64,000 nucleotides of DNA, taken from assembly GCF_001592205.1 (NCBI RefSeq), contig NZ_BCWM01000002.1, forward strand, positions 1 through 64,000. The letters are read 5' to 3'. This stretch comes from Brevundimonas vesicularis NBRC 12165. Lineage in GTDB: Bacteria; Pseudomonadota; Alphaproteobacteria; Caulobacterales; Caulobacteraceae. Every line of letters starts with the position of its first letter. Position 1 is the first letter of the stretch. Below are positions 54,119-63,544 of the stretch, piece after piece. Under the pieces are notes generated by a model that ran no database searches, was not told where the DNA came from, and was given only the letters and a program-made list of their open reading frames with translations. A program made the translations under genes and the position numbers.

Positions 54119-55510
54119 ATGGACGCGACGACCGCCGACACCATCTTCCGCCCGGCCATACCGCCCCGGCGCGTGGGCAAACCGCTCTCGCTGCTGCCCT
54201 TCCTGTGGATCAGCTGGCGCGATCCGATCCAGATGTGGTCCGAGCGGCATTTCACCGAGCCGCAACTGCATGGATCCTCAGCCTTCGGCGAAATCCTGGT
54301 GGTCAGCCATCCCGAGGGCGTGCGTCACGTCCTGACCGAGAACGCCGCCAACTATGTGAAGGGCGATCTGCAACGGCGGGTGCTGGGGCCGATGCTGGCT
54401 GAGGGCCTGCTGCTGACAGAGGGCGAGGTTTGGCGTCGCGCTCGGCGTATCCTCGCGCCCCTGTTCACCCCGGCCAAGATGGCCACTCTGAACGCCCGGA
54501 TGGCCGAGGTCTGTCACGCGCGCGTGGCCGCCTGGTCGCTGTCGGCGCGCGGGCGGGTGCTGGATATCGACAGCGAAATGTCGGGCCTGACCTTCGACAT
54601 CCTGTCCGCAACCATGTTCTCGGACGAACTGGGCGGCGAGGCGCGTGGGTTCGAGCGGGCGCTGAACCAGTTCCTGGCCAACGGTGCGCGCATCGATCCG
54701 CTGGACGTGCTGGGCGCGCCGGACTGGGCCCCGCGCCTGGGCCGGCTGGCCAGTTTCCGCTCGGCCCGCTTCTTCGAGCAGCGCGTCACGAAGCTGGTCG
54801 AGGCCCGACGCGCCCGGATCGAGAGCGGCGACGCGCCGCCGGCCGACCTGCTCAGCGCGCTTCTGCTGGCCAAAGACGAGAACGGTGGTCCGGGCCTGAC
54901 CGACGAAGAGGTCGCGGCCAACATTCTGACCTTCATCCTGGCGGGTCACGAGACGACGGCCCGCGCCCTGGGCTGGACCCTGCATCTGCTGTCGCGCCAG
55001 CCGGAGTATTTGGCCCGGCTCCAGGCCGAGGCCGACACCTTCGAAGTCTCCGATCCTAAATGGGCCGAGGCCCTGCCCTGGACGCGCGCTGTGCTGGAGG
55101 AGACGATGCGCCTGTTTCCGCCCGCCCCGACCATGGCCCGCAAGGCCCTGGCCGACGACGAGATCGGTGGACAGACGATCAAGGCTGGCGCCACGGTCAT
55201 CATATCGCCGTGGATTCTCCAGCGTCACCAGCTGCTGTGGGACGACCCCGACGCCTTCCAGCCCGAGCGTTTCCTGCCCGAGAACCGCAAGGCCATTGAT
55301 CGCTACGCCTATATTCCCTTCAGCGCCGGCCCGCGCGTCTGCATCGGCGCCGCCTTCGCCCTGCAGGAGGCGATGATCGCGCTCGCCGCCATCCTTCGCG
55401 TCGCCGATGTCGAGGCCCTGACCAATGCGGAACCCCGTCCGGTCCACCAGATCACCCTGCGCAGCCGCGAGCCGATGCGATTGCGGCTGAGGGCGCGGCG
55501 CAAGGGCTGA
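54119..55510 (+). CDS. Cytochrome P450
   Basis: A 463-residue bacterial class P450. I-helix oxygen-activation motif FILAGHETTARALGWTLHLL, ExxR in VLEETMRLFPP, the PERF block (DAFQPERFLPENR) and heme-ligand Cys408 in FSAGPRVCIGAAFALQEAM. No membrane anchor, so soluble; electrons come from an external ferredoxin system not seen here. ATG at 54119 has CAGGGAG upstream. Resembles P450s acting on fatty acids or terpenoids; substrate unknown. No biosynthetic cluster is evident nearby. Confidence 0.92.
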   Translation: MDATTADTIFRPAIPPRRVGKPLSLLPFLWISWRDPIQMWSERHFTEPQLHGSSAFGEILVVSHPEGVRHVLTENAANYVKGDLQRRVLGPMLAEGLLLTEGEVWRRARRILAPLFTPAKMATLNARMAEVCHARVAAWSLSARGRVLDIDSEMSGLTFDILSATMFSDELGGEARGFERALNQFLANGARIDPLDVLGAPDWAPRLGRLASFRSARFFEQRVTKLVEARRARIESGDAPPADLLSALLLAKDENGGPGLTDEEVAANILTFILAGHETTARALGWTLHLLSRQPEYLARLQAEADTFEVSDPKWAEALPWTRAVLEETMRLFPPAPTMARKALADDEIGGQTIKAGATVIISPWILQRHQLLWDDPDAFQPERFLPENRKAIDRYAYIPFSAGPRVCIGAAFALQEAMIALAAILRVADVEALTNAEPRPVHQITLRSREPMRLRLRARRKG

Positions 55511-55582
55511 CCAAGCGGCGCCGTCGCCGTTCCGCCACGAACCGTCTATAGGTCGCGCCATCCTTCCCCTTGGAGGTCGCCC

Positions 55583-56695
55583 TTGCGCACCGCCATCCTG
55601 CTCCCTCCGGGATGCCTGTTTTCCGAAGCCCAGCCGAACTCGATGGAGACGGTCGTGCGAACGATGGCGGGCGTCGATCAGGGCGGCGAGACGCGCATCT
55701 TCTGCTGCCAAGGCGCGGACGACGGCGTTTCAACGAGCGTGGACGCCCTGCCGGCGGGGCGCAGCCGCATACCCACCCTGATCGAAAGGCTGCGCGCCTT
55801 TCGGCCCGATGTGATCGAACATCATCAGCAGGTAAAGCAAGCGCTGGCGGTGCAGCAGGCCCTGCCGGACACCCCGCACCTGCTCTATCGCCACAACGCC
55901 CTGCGCGCCCCGCGCCACCCCATCGACCGCTGGCGTTATCGGGCGCGTTATGAGCGGCTAGACGGCCTGGTTTTCGTCAGCGTGGCGGAGCGCGACGCCT
56001 TCGTGCGCACCTTCCCAGATCTGAATGACCGGGCGTTCGCGGTGCCCAACCCCATCGACGCCGGCGCGTGGCTGGCGTCGCCCGAGAATCGACAGACGGT
56101 GATCGCCTTCGCTGGTCGCGCCATGCCGGAAAAGGGCGTCGATGTGTTGTGCGCCGCCCTGCCCTGCGTTCTGGACGCCCATCCCGACTGGCGCGCGGTG
56201 CTGATGCTGAACGACTGGGACGATCATGCGCGCTGGGCGGCCCGACATGTCGCGCCGCTAGAAAAGTATGGCGACCGGGTCGAGGTGCTGAAGTCCGCGC
56301 CTTTGGGCGAGGTGCGGCGACGGATGCAGACGGCCGCCATCGCCCTGACGCCTTCGGTCTGGGACGAGCCGTTCGGTCTGACGGCGATCGAGGCCCATGC
56401 GGCGGGCGCGGCCCTGATCTCCTCCGGCCGGGGCGGCCTCCGTGAGGCCAGCGGCGATCACGCCCTCTATGTCGACGCCGTAACGTCTGCGACCTTGCGG
56501 TCAGCCATGGACCGCCTGATCCGCAACCCGGATGAGCGCGTCGCCTTGGCCCGCGCAGGACAAGGCTACGTCATGGATGTTCATACGCCGCAACGCCGCG
56601 CCGCCGAACTGGAGCAGGTTCGTCGGGTTGTGAGGGACCGACGCCGATCGACGGCTGAACATGCCGCTCGGAAATCTGTCACATCGCCGCGATAG
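55583..56695 (+). CDS. GT4-type glycosyltransferase
   Basis: A 370-residue GT-B fold glycosyltransferase. The acceptor-side N-terminal half begins RTAILLPPGCLFSEAQPNSM; the donor half carries VIAFAGRAMPEKGVDVLCAA and the E-x7-E motif in SVWDEPFGLTAIEAHAAGAA, followed by SSGRGGLREASGDHALYVD. Retaining sugar transfer to an envelope glycan is likely. Start is TTG at 55583, 7 bp after GGAGG. Not obviously linked to the KpsC-like gene 36 kb away. Confidence 0.87.
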   Translation: MRTAILLPPGCLFSEAQPNSMETVVRTMAGVDQGGETRIFCCQGADDGVSTSVDALPAGRSRIPTLIERLRAFRPDVIEHHQQVKQALAVQQALPDTPHLLYRHNALRAPRHPIDRWRYRARYERLDGLVFVSVAERDAFVRTFPDLNDRAFAVPNPIDAGAWLASPENRQTVIAFAGRAMPEKGVDVLCAALPCVLDAHPDWRAVLMLNDWDDHARWAARHVAPLEKYGDRVEVLKSAPLGEVRRRMQTAAIALTPSVWDEPFGLTAIEAHAAGAALISSGRGGLREASGDHALYVDAVTSATLRSAMDRLIRNPDERVALARAGQGYVMDVHTPQRRAAELEQVRRVVRDRRRSTAEHAARKSVTSPR

Positions 56696-56722
56696 AGCCG
56701 GTCTGAAGTCCGGGAGCCTTCG

Positions 56723-58288
56723 ATGACGACACTCGCCCTCTCTCGCCGTTCGATGCTGGCCGCCTTCGGGGGAAGCCTGGCGCTGTCGCATACCGGCCCC
56801 GCCCTGGCCCAGGCCGTCTTCGACACCAACCCCTTCCGACTGGGCGTCACGGCCGGCGATCCTCTGCCCGACGGCTTCGTCATCTGGACGCGACTTGCGC
56901 CTGATCCCCTCGCCTATGGCTCCGGCATGCCCCGCGCGCCTGTCGCCGTGAAATGGGAGGTCGCCGCCGACCGGGGCTTCAACACTGTCGTCCGCTCCGG
57001 TGAGGCGATCGCGCGACCAGAACTGGGCCACTCCGTGCACGTCGAGGTCGAAGGGCTGGAGCCGGCCCGCCCCTATTTCTACCGTTTTCAATGCGGGACC
57101 GAACGCAGCGGTGTCGGTCGCGCCAAAACCGCGCCCCTGGCCGGCGCCTCGCCCGCTTCCGTCCGCTTCGGCGTCGCCGGCTGCCAGGCCTATGAGCAGG
57201 GCTATTACACCGCCCACCGCAAGATGGCGGCGGAGGATCTCGATTTCATCTTCTGCTACGGCGACTACATCTACGAAAATCGGGGCGACCCGATCTATCA
57301 GTCGGCCGCCGGCCCGCTGGACAATACGCGCGTCCATCTGGGCGGGGAGGTCTACAGCCTCGACGACTATCGCCGCCGCTATTCCCAGTACACGATGGAT
57401 GCGGACCTGCTGGCCTCGCGCGCCTCGGCGGCTTGGTTCTGCACCTATGACGACCACGAGGTCGACAACGATTGGGTCAGCGACACAGACCAGGAAGGCT
57501 CTCCGCCGGAGGTCTTCCTGCTGCGGCGCGCCGCCGCCATGCAGGCCTTCTACGAGTTCATGCCGATGCGGAAGTCGGCCTTCCCGCGCGGCGCCGCCAT
57601 GCAGGCCTATCGCCGCGCCCAGTACGGCGACCTGCTGGACGTGGCATTCCTCGACACCCGACAGTTCCGCTCGAACCAGCCCTGCGGCGGCCGCTTCAAC
57701 GTCACCTGCCCCGGCATAGAGGCGACGGCGGCCCAGGTGCTGGGCGACGCTCAGGAGGCCTGGCTGCTGACCAATCTGGATCGCTCGAAGGCCCGCTGGA
57801 AGGCCCTGGCCCAGCAGGTCATGATGATGGACCTGAACCGCAACACTTCCGGCGGCCAGGGGGTCAACACCGACAGCTGGGCCGGCTATCGCGTGCCCCG
57901 CAATCGCCTGCTGCGCCACATCCGCGACCGCCGCATCGACAATGTGGTGGTCCTGACCGGCGACGAACATCAGAACTACGCCGGCGGCCTGTGGCTGGAC
58001 GGCAGCCAGCCCGAAGGCGCCCCCATCGCGATCGAGTTCGTCGGCACCTCGATCAGCTCGCGTGGCGACGGCTCGGATCGCGGCTCCGACTACGAGGCGT
58101 TCATGGCGGCCAATCCACAGCTGACGTTCCGAAACTCCCAGCGCGGCTACATGGTCTGCGAAGCGACGCCCAACCTCTGGACCACCCAGTTCAAGGTTCT
58201 GGACAAGGTGTCGGACCGCGACGGGACGCTCAGCCTGCGCCAGACCATGGTGATCGAGGCCGGCTCGAACACCCTTACAACTGCCTGA
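56723..58288 (+). CDS. phoD: Alkaline phosphatase D (PhoD-like), Tat-exported
   Basis: A 521-residue metallophosphatase. The N-terminus has a twin-arginine motif (LALSRRSMLAAFGGSLALSH, RR in S-R-R-S-M) and cleavage near ALAQ. A PhoD N-domain (about 30-135) precedes the catalytic domain with FCYGDYIYENRG (metal Asp), CTYDDHEVDNDW, FLDTRQFRSNQP (Cys nearby) and VLTGDEHQNYAG. It hydrolyses phosphate esters in the periplasm under phosphate need. No Pho-box was recognised in the short upstream gap. Confidence 0.93.
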   Translation: MTTLALSRRSMLAAFGGSLALSHTGPALAQAVFDTNPFRLGVTAGDPLPDGFVIWTRLAPDPLAYGSGMPRAPVAVKWEVAADRGFNTVVRSGEAIARPELGHSVHVEVEGLEPARPYFYRFQCGTERSGVGRAKTAPLAGASPASVRFGVAGCQAYEQGYYTAHRKMAAEDLDFIFCYGDYIYENRGDPIYQSAAGPLDNTRVHLGGEVYSLDDYRRRYSQYTMDADLLASRASAAWFCTYDDHEVDNDWVSDTDQEGSPPEVFLLRRAAAMQAFYEFMPMRKSAFPRGAAMQAYRRAQYGDLLDVAFLDTRQFRSNQPCGGRFNVTCPGIEATAAQVLGDAQEAWLLTNLDRSKARWKALAQQVMMMDLNRNTSGGQGVNTDSWAGYRVPRNRLLRHIRDRRIDNVVVLTGDEHQNYAGGLWLDGSQPEGAPIAIEFVGTSISSRGDGSDRGSDYEAFMAANPQLTFRNSQRGYMVCEATPNLWTTQFKVLDKVSDRDGTLSLRQTMVIEAGSNTLTTA

Positions 58289-58303
58289 GCGGTCGGCGCC
58301 GGA

Positions 58304-59125
58304 TCAGACGACCGGGATCGCCTGAGACAACCGCCCGCCAACCCGGATCGGCTCGACCCGCGTCGCCAGCCCCGTCCGGTCGTCGGTCTCGACGAAGACC
58401 CCGCATACCGTCGCGGGTCCGGAGGCCGGCATGTAGCGACCGCCCGAAATCCGGGTGGTGAAGCGGCGAAGCGGCTCTTCCTTCTCGTTGCCGATCACGC
58501 TGTCGTAGTCGCAGCAGCCCCCGGCGTCGGTCTGATAGGCCGTGCCGCCGGGCAGGATTTGACAGTCGGCGGTGGGCACATGGGTGTGGGTGCCGACCAC
58601 CAGCGATGCGCGCCCGTCGCAGAAATGGCCCATCGCCATCTTCTCGGACGTCACCTCGGCATGCATGTCCACGATAACGGCGTCTGCCACCGCGCCCAGC
58701 GGCGCCGCCGCCAGTTCGCGCTCCACCGCGCCGAACGGATCGTCCATCGGGTCCATATGCACCCGGCCCAGCACGTTCATTACCAAGACAGTGCGGCCCG
58801 AATGGGTCTCGAACAGATTGGCGCCGGCGCCCGGCGCATCCATCAGGCGCGGATAGTTGGCCGGACGGATCAGGCGCGGCTCGCGCACAATATAGGTCAG
58901 GGCCTCGCGTTGGTCCCAGCTGTGGTTGCCCAGCGTCAGGCAGTCGGCGCCCGCCATGAACAGCTCGCGCGCCGTGTTCTCGGTGATGCCGAAGCCGCCC
59001 GCGGCGTTCTCCGCATTCACGACCACGAAGTCGAGCTTCAGGTCCCGCTTCAGGCCCGGAAGATGATCGCTGATCCCGTCACGGCCGGACTTGCCGATGA
59101 CGTCGCCGAAAAATGCCAGTCTCAT
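58304..59125 (-). CDS. YmdB-like metallophosphoesterase (TIGR00282 family)
   Basis: A 273-residue phosphodiesterase: MRLAFFGDVIGKSGRDGISD (Asp8 metal ligand), VVNAENAAGGFGITE, CLTLGNHSWDQRE (GNH motif) and VVGTHTHVPTADCQILPGG. Full metal-binding set is present. Bacillus YmdB acts on 2',3'-cAMP and influences biofilm; the function here is not known. It follows fau by 10 bp on the same strand, thus sharing the zapA–6S–fau transcription unit. Confidence 0.9.
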   Translation of the reverse strand: MRLAFFGDVIGKSGRDGISDHLPGLKRDLKLDFVVVNAENAAGGFGITENTARELFMAGADCLTLGNHSWDQREALTYIVREPRLIRPANYPRLMDAPGAGANLFETHSGRTVLVMNVLGRVHMDPMDDPFGAVERELAAAPLGAVADAVIVDMHAEVTSEKMAMGHFCDGRASLVVGTHTHVPTADCQILPGGTAYQTDAGGCCDYDSVIGNEKEEPLRRFTTRISGGRYMPASGPATVCGVFVETDDRTGLATRVEPIRVGGRLSQAIPVV

Positions 59126-59135
59126 GCAAAAAGTC

Positions 59136-59684
59136 TCATTCGAAAGCCGTATAGCCGGTCTCGGTCAGAACGCCATGCAGTCGAATGTCGTGCGGCTCCA
59201 ACGCCAGCCGCTCGACCCTTTGGCCGGCGTAGGCGAAACCGATGCGGATGGCGTCGGGTCGCGCGGCGAAGGTCCGGTCATAATAGCCGCCGCCCTGCCC
59301 CAGGCGCCCGCCCTGATCGTCAAAGGCCAGCAGCGGCGTCAGGATCAGGTCCGGCATGACGACCTCGGCCAGCGGCAGCGGCGCGGGGCATCCGGCGGCG
59401 TCCACCTCCAGCGGCTCGCCGGGCGACCAGGCGCGGAACTCCATCGGCGCGTCGCGCTGGACCACGACCGGCAGGCACAGCCGGCGACCCGCCGTCTCCA
59501 GCGCCGCGGCCAGGGCGTCGGTATCCAGCTCCGACCCCATGGCGCGATAGAGCGCGACGATCCGAGCGGCCGGAAGCGCATCGGCATGGTCCCCAGCCCG
59601 GCTGGCGGCCAGCGGATCGACCTCGGCCAGACGCTTGCGCAAGGCGCGGGCAGCCGATCGAAGTTCGTGCTTGTCCTGGATCAT
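59136..59684 (-). CDS. fau: 5-formyltetrahydrofolate cyclo-ligase
   Basis: A 182-residue enzyme converting 5-formyl-THF to 5,10-methenyl-THF with ATP. N-terminal basic KHELRSAARALRKRLAEV and the signature RLGQGGGYYDRTFAAR (phosphate-binding) are present. It is located downstream of the 6S RNA gene, the same synteny as E. coli zapA-ssrS-fau, which supports both calls. Confidence 0.93.
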   Translation of the reverse strand: MIQDKHELRSAARALRKRLAEVDPLAASRAGDHADALPAARIVALYRAMGSELDTDALAAALETAGRRLCLPVVVQRDAPMEFRAWSPGEPLEVDAAGCPAPLPLAEVVMPDLILTPLLAFDDQGGRLGQGGGYYDRTFAARPDAIRIGFAYAGQRVERLALEPHDIRLHGVLTETGYTAFE

Positions 59685-59759
59685 CGAACCGCCCCTGCGA
59701 ACGGGTGCTCATATCGAGAGCCGCCGCGCCGCGAGCGATAGCACACTCGCAAAGAGAGG

Positions 59760-59940
59760 AAGGTGGCGGCGCCGCACGAACCGTGAAGAACGTTTAAATC
59801 CTCTCGACCTGGGTAGCCAGGTGGGCTCCGTATGCCCAAGCCCTCGAGCCCGGACAGGGACAGATCCCTATGAGTGAATTAAGGTCAGAAGGATATGTTG
59901 TCTTCGACGTGAGCCGCAGCAAGACCCGCCGTCGATCAAG
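59760..59940 (-). ncRNA. ssrS: 6S RNA
   Basis: The 304-bp gap between zapA and fau has no ORF but folds, on the minus strand, as one long rod. Distal ends pair GGCGG (59930-59926) with CCGCC (59769-59765); next CGTCGAAGA pairs with TCTTC-ACG, ATCCT with AGGAT, CTCGA with TCGAG; the tip carries two small hairpins TGGGC-ATACGGA-GCCCA and CCTGG-CTAC-CCAGG. Interrupted pairing between the arms would make the large central bulge that mimics an open promoter for RNA polymerase. Location between zapA and fau is diagnostic. Exact ends are estimates. Confidence 0.85.
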
Positions 59941-59988
59941 ATAGGCCTTCGCCGGTCCCGACGCCAGCATCCGCAGCGGAATAATCGA

Positions 59989-60312
59989 CTACAGGTTTTG
60001 GGCGATCTTTTCGATCCGCGCGGCGACGGCGTTCAGCGCCTCGGCGACCCCGTCCGTCGAGGCCGGAACCGGGGCTGTCGCTGAAGAAGGCCCCGCCTTG
60101 CCGGCGTTCAGCCGCGCCTCATGCAGTTCGTCGGCCAGGATCAGCGCGGACATCAGAAACAGCCGCAGATCGCCGACATGGCCCACGTCGCCTGCGACCT
60201 GGCGCACCTGATTGTCGAACTGTTTGGCCAGGATGCGGACCCGCTCTTCCTGCCCGTCGGCGCACCCCACCGCATAGGGGCGGCCGTTGACCTCGACCGT
60301 CACCGTCGCCAT
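59989..60312 (-). CDS. zapA: Cell division protein ZapA
   Basis: A 107-residue ZapA: N-terminal ATVTVEVNGRPYAVGCADGQ globular part, EERVRILAKQFDNQVRQVAG, then a coiled coil through MSALILADELHEARLNAGKA. It promotes FtsZ protofilament bundling at midcell. ATG at 60312 overlaps the stop of the DUF4164 gene (TGATG). The two are conserved neighbours in alphaproteobacteria. Confidence 0.9.
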   Translation of the reverse strand: MATVTVEVNGRPYAVGCADGQEERVRILAKQFDNQVRQVAGDVGHVGDLRLFLMSALILADELHEARLNAGKAGPSSATAPVPASTDGVAEALNAVAARIEKIAQNL

Positions 60313-60560
60313 CAGACGGCCTCGCTTTCGGCTAAGGCCTCGCGCACGGCCTGGGCGGCGCGGCCCAGCGCCTCGGACGCCTCGCGCCCGGCGGCCTCCA
60401 GTTCGGTCACGCGCTGATCTGTGGCACGCGGCGCGAACAGGTCGTCGTCCGCGATCGCGGGCGCCGAGGCGGGCCGCGCCTTCAGCTCCAGAATCTTGCG
60501 TTCCAATTCGGCCAGGGCGCGGTCAATACGCGCCCGTGCGGCCGTGGTGGCGTCTGCCAT
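60312..60560 (-). CDS. DUF4164 coiled-coil protein upstream of zapA
   Basis: An 82-residue all-helical protein: ARARIDRALAELERKILELK, then RVTELEAAGREASEALGRAA. Heptad-like spacing of Leu/Ile/Ala suggests a coiled coil. In Caulobacterales and relatives a DUF4164 gene precedes zapA, hinting at a division role analogous to ZapB, but this is an inference. ATG at 60560 with GGAGCGACC upstream. Divergent from tkt. Confidence 0.82.
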   Translation of the reverse strand: MADATTAARARIDRALAELERKILELKARPASAPAIADDDLFAPRATDQRVTELEAAGREASEALGRAAQAVREALAESEAV

Positions 60561-60654
60561 CGGTCGCTCCTTTAGATTCCGTATAGAAGCCGAGGACGCG
60601 CCGGGGTAAAGGGGCGCGCCCCCTTTTTCCGCCTTCCCAACAGAGGTCTCCACA

Positions 60655-62646
60655 GTGACCGACGCCAAAACCGCACCCAAGGCCACGCCCGAGCAGATGG
60701 CGAACGCCATTCGCGTCCTCGCCATGGACGGCGTCGAAAAGGCCAAATCCGGCCACCCCGGCATGCCGATGGGCATGGCCGATGTCGCCACGGTGCTGTT
60801 TTCCCGCTTCCTGAAGTTCGACGCCTCGCGCCCCGACTGGGCCGACCGCGACCGCTTCATCCTCTCGGCCGGCCACGGCTCGATGCTGATCTACGCCCTG
60901 CTGCACCTGACCGGCTACAAGGGCGCGACGAAGGAAGAACTGTCCAACTTCCGCCAGTGGGGCTCCAAGACCGCGGGCCACCCGGAGTACGGCCATATGC
61001 CCGGCGTCGAGGTCACCACGGGCCCGCTGGGCCAGGGTCTGGCCACTTCGGTCGGTTTCGCCATGGCCGAGCGCCATCTGGCGGCGAAGTATGGCGATGA
61101 TCTGGTCGATCACCGCACTTGGGTCATCGCCGGCGACGGTTGCCTGATGGAAGGCGTGTCGCAGGAAGCCATCGCGCTTGCCGGCCGCTACAAGCTGAAC
61201 AAGCTGCACGTCCTTTGGGACGACAACGAGATCACCATCGACGGCAAGGTCTCCCTGTCGGACACCACCGACCAGAAGGCTCGCTTCAAGGCCGCCGGCT
61301 GGGCGGTCAAGGCGATCGACGGCCACGACATGAACGCCATCAAGGGCGCGATGAAGTGGGCCATGCGTCAGGACAAGCCCACCCTGATCGCCTGCAAGAC
61401 CAAGATCGGCAAGGGCGCCGCCACGATGGAAGGCAGCCACAAGACCCACGGCGCGGCCCTGGGCGCCGCCGAGATCGCCGCCACGCGCCTCGGCCTGGCT
61501 TGGGATCACGATCCCTTCGAAATGCCCCAGACGATCGCCGACGCCTGGAAGAAGGTCGGCCGTCGCGGCGCCAAGGACCGCAAGAAGTGGGAGGCCCGCC
61601 TCGCCGCCTCAGCCCAGGCCGCCGACTTCACCCGCGCCATGAAGGGCGACCTGCCCGAGGCCGCCTTCGACGCCCTGAACGCCAAGATCGCCGAACTGGT
61701 CGAGACCCAGCCGGCCCAGGCGACACGCCAGTCGTCGGGCGCCGCGCTGGACGAACTGTTCGCCGCCATTCCCGAACTGGTCGGCGGCTCGGCCGACCTG
61801 ACCGGCTCGAACAACACCTTCGTCAAGGGCACGCCGATCCTGGATGCGCCAACCTATGAAGGCCGCTACGTCAACTGGGGCATCCGCGAGTTTGGCATGG
61901 CCGCCGCCATGAACGGCCTGGCCTTGCACGGCGGGGTCATTCCCTACGGCGGCACCTTCATGGTGTTTTCGGACTACAGCCGCCCGGCCATCCGTCTGGG
62001 CGCCCTGATGGGCGTGCGCGCCATCCACGTCCTGACGCACGATTCGATCGGCTTGGGCGAAGACGGCCCGACGCATCAGCCGGTCGAACATCTGGCGGCG
62101 CTGCGCGCCATTCCGAACCTGTTGGTCTTCCGCCCCGCCGACACCATCGAGGCCATGGAATGCTGGCAGATCGCCCTGCAGACCAAGACCGCGCCGTCGG
62201 CCCTGGCCCTGTCGCGCCAGAAGACCCCAGCTGTCCGCACCGTCGCCTCGACCGAAAACCTGTCCGCCAAGGGCGCCTATGAGATCAAGGCCGCCAATGG
62301 CGAGGCCAAGGTCACACTGTTCGGCACCGGCACGGAACTGGCCCTGGCGCTGAAGGCCGCCGAAACCCTCGAGACCGAAGGCACGCCGACCCGCGTCGTC
62401 TCGGTCCCCTCGTTCGAACTGTTCGAACAGCAGGACGCCGCATACCAGGCCTCGGTGATCGGCCGCGGCACGGTCCGCGTCGCCGTGGAAGCCGCGATCA
62501 AGCAAGGCTGGGAACGCTTCATCGGCGAAGACGGCGCCTTCATCGGCATGACCGGCTTCGGCGCCTCGGCCCCGGCCGAGGTTCTGTACGAGAAGTTCGG
62601 CATCACCTCGGACGCCATCGTCGCGGCGGTCAAGGCGCGGCTTTAA
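60655..62646 (+). CDS. tkt: Transketolase
   Basis: A 663-residue thiamine-diphosphate enzyme of the pentose phosphate/Calvin pathways. Motifs: GHPGMPMGMADVATVLFSRF, RFILSAGHGSMLIYALLHLT, TPP signature VIAGDGCLMEGVSQEAIALA...WDDNEI, then the pyrimidine-domain FMVFSDYSRPAIRLGALMG and GLGEDGPTHQPVEHLAALRA. Start is GTG at 60655. Downstream a stable palindrome (62654-62690) is a likely terminator or dispersed repeat. Confidence 0.95.
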   Translation: MTDAKTAPKATPEQMANAIRVLAMDGVEKAKSGHPGMPMGMADVATVLFSRFLKFDASRPDWADRDRFILSAGHGSMLIYALLHLTGYKGATKEELSNFRQWGSKTAGHPEYGHMPGVEVTTGPLGQGLATSVGFAMAERHLAAKYGDDLVDHRTWVIAGDGCLMEGVSQEAIALAGRYKLNKLHVLWDDNEITIDGKVSLSDTTDQKARFKAAGWAVKAIDGHDMNAIKGAMKWAMRQDKPTLIACKTKIGKGAATMEGSHKTHGAALGAAEIAATRLGLAWDHDPFEMPQTIADAWKKVGRRGAKDRKKWEARLAASAQAADFTRAMKGDLPEAAFDALNAKIAELVETQPAQATRQSSGAALDELFAAIPELVGGSADLTGSNNTFVKGTPILDAPTYEGRYVNWGIREFGMAAAMNGLALHGGVIPYGGTFMVFSDYSRPAIRLGALMGVRAIHVLTHDSIGLGEDGPTHQPVEHLAALRAIPNLLVFRPADTIEAMECWQIALQTKTAPSALALSRQKTPAVRTVASTENLSAKGAYEIKAANGEAKVTLFGTGTELALALKAAETLETEGTPTRVVSVPSFELFEQQDAAYQASVIGRGTVRVAVEAAIKQGWERFIGEDGAFIGMTGFGASAPAEVLYEKFGITSDAIVAAVKARL

Positions 62647-62653
62647 TCCTCAG

Positions 62654-62690
62654 ATCCTCCCCCGTTTCGCTGCGCTTCACGGGGGAGGAT
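62654..62690. repeat. GC-rich palindrome after tkt
   Basis: ATCCTCCCCCGT, a 13-base loop (TTCGCTGCGCTTC), and ACGGGGGAGGAT form a perfect 12-bp stem 8 bp past the tkt stop. Similar CCTCCCCCGT-TTCGCTGCGC elements are dispersed in Caulobacterales intergenic DNA; it can also act as terminator. Confidence 0.7.
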
Positions 62691-62704
62691 TTCAGGAGCC
62701 TCCG

Positions 62705-63544
62705 ATGAAACCCCTCACACTCGGTCTTCTTCTGGCCCTCGGCGCGGCACCGACCCTCGCCCAGACCGCTCCCCAAACGCCCGCCATAGCCGAAACCCCC
62801 ATCGTCATCGGCCGGTCCTACGCCCTGCCCTCTGCGATCATGGGCGCGACGCGTGAGATCAACATCTGGCTGCCGCCTGGTTATGCCGACAGCGGCAAGA
62901 CCTATCCCGTCCTTTATGTCCTCGACGGCGGTCAGGATCAGGACTTCCACCACATCTCCGGCCTCGCCCAGTTGGGAACCGTCGTCGGCACGACCCGCGA
63001 CGTCATCGTGGTCGGGATCGCCTCGGTGGATCGCCGCGACGAACTGGCCCTGCCCACCACCGATCCTGACTTGATCGCCCGCTATCCGACACAGGGCCAT
63101 TCGGACCGTTTCCGCCGTTTCGTGGCCGAAGAGGTCCTGCCCTTTATCCAGACCCGCTTCCGCACCAGCGGCGAAACCGCCTTGATGGGCGAATCGCTCG
63201 CCGGCCTGTTCGTGGTCGAAACCTTCTTGAAGGAACCGCAGATGTTCGACGCCTATGTCGCCGTCAGCCCCAGCCTGTGGTGGGACGGGGGCGAACTGGC
63301 GCGTCAGTCCGGCGCCCGTCTGCGTGACCAGTCGAATGACCCGCGCACCCTCATCCTGACCTTGGGCGACGAAGGCCCCGAGATGCAGGCCCCGATGGAC
63401 GTCCTGACCGCCAATCTGCGCGACCACGCCCTGCCCGGCCTGAGCTGGAGCTTCACGCCCCGCCCGACCGAGAGCCACGCCACCATCTATCACGGCGCGG
63501 CCCTGGCCGCCTTCCGCCAGCTCTTTGCGGAGCCTGCGAAATGA
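62705..63544 (+). CDS. Exported alpha/beta-hydrolase (esterase D/PF00756-like)
   Basis: A 279-residue protein: signal peptide MKPLTLGLLLALGAAPTLAQ, then EINIWLPPGYADSGKTYPVL, VLDGGQDQDFHH and the nucleophile elbow MGESLAGLFVVET (Ser). The catalytic His is likely in ESHATIYHGAAL. Related to IroE/FrsA-type and enterochelin esterase-like hydrolases. It is coupled to the VOC gene through ATGA at 63541-63544. Confidence 0.87.
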   Translation: MKPLTLGLLLALGAAPTLAQTAPQTPAIAETPIVIGRSYALPSAIMGATREINIWLPPGYADSGKTYPVLYVLDGGQDQDFHHISGLAQLGTVVGTTRDVIVVGIASVDRRDELALPTTDPDLIARYPTQGHSDRFRRFVAEEVLPFIQTRFRTSGETALMGESLAGLFVVETFLKEPQMFDAYVAVSPSLWWDGGELARQSGARLRDQSNDPRTLILTLGDEGPEMQAPMDVLTANLRDHALPGLSWSFTPRPTESHATIYHGAALAAFRQLFAEPAK

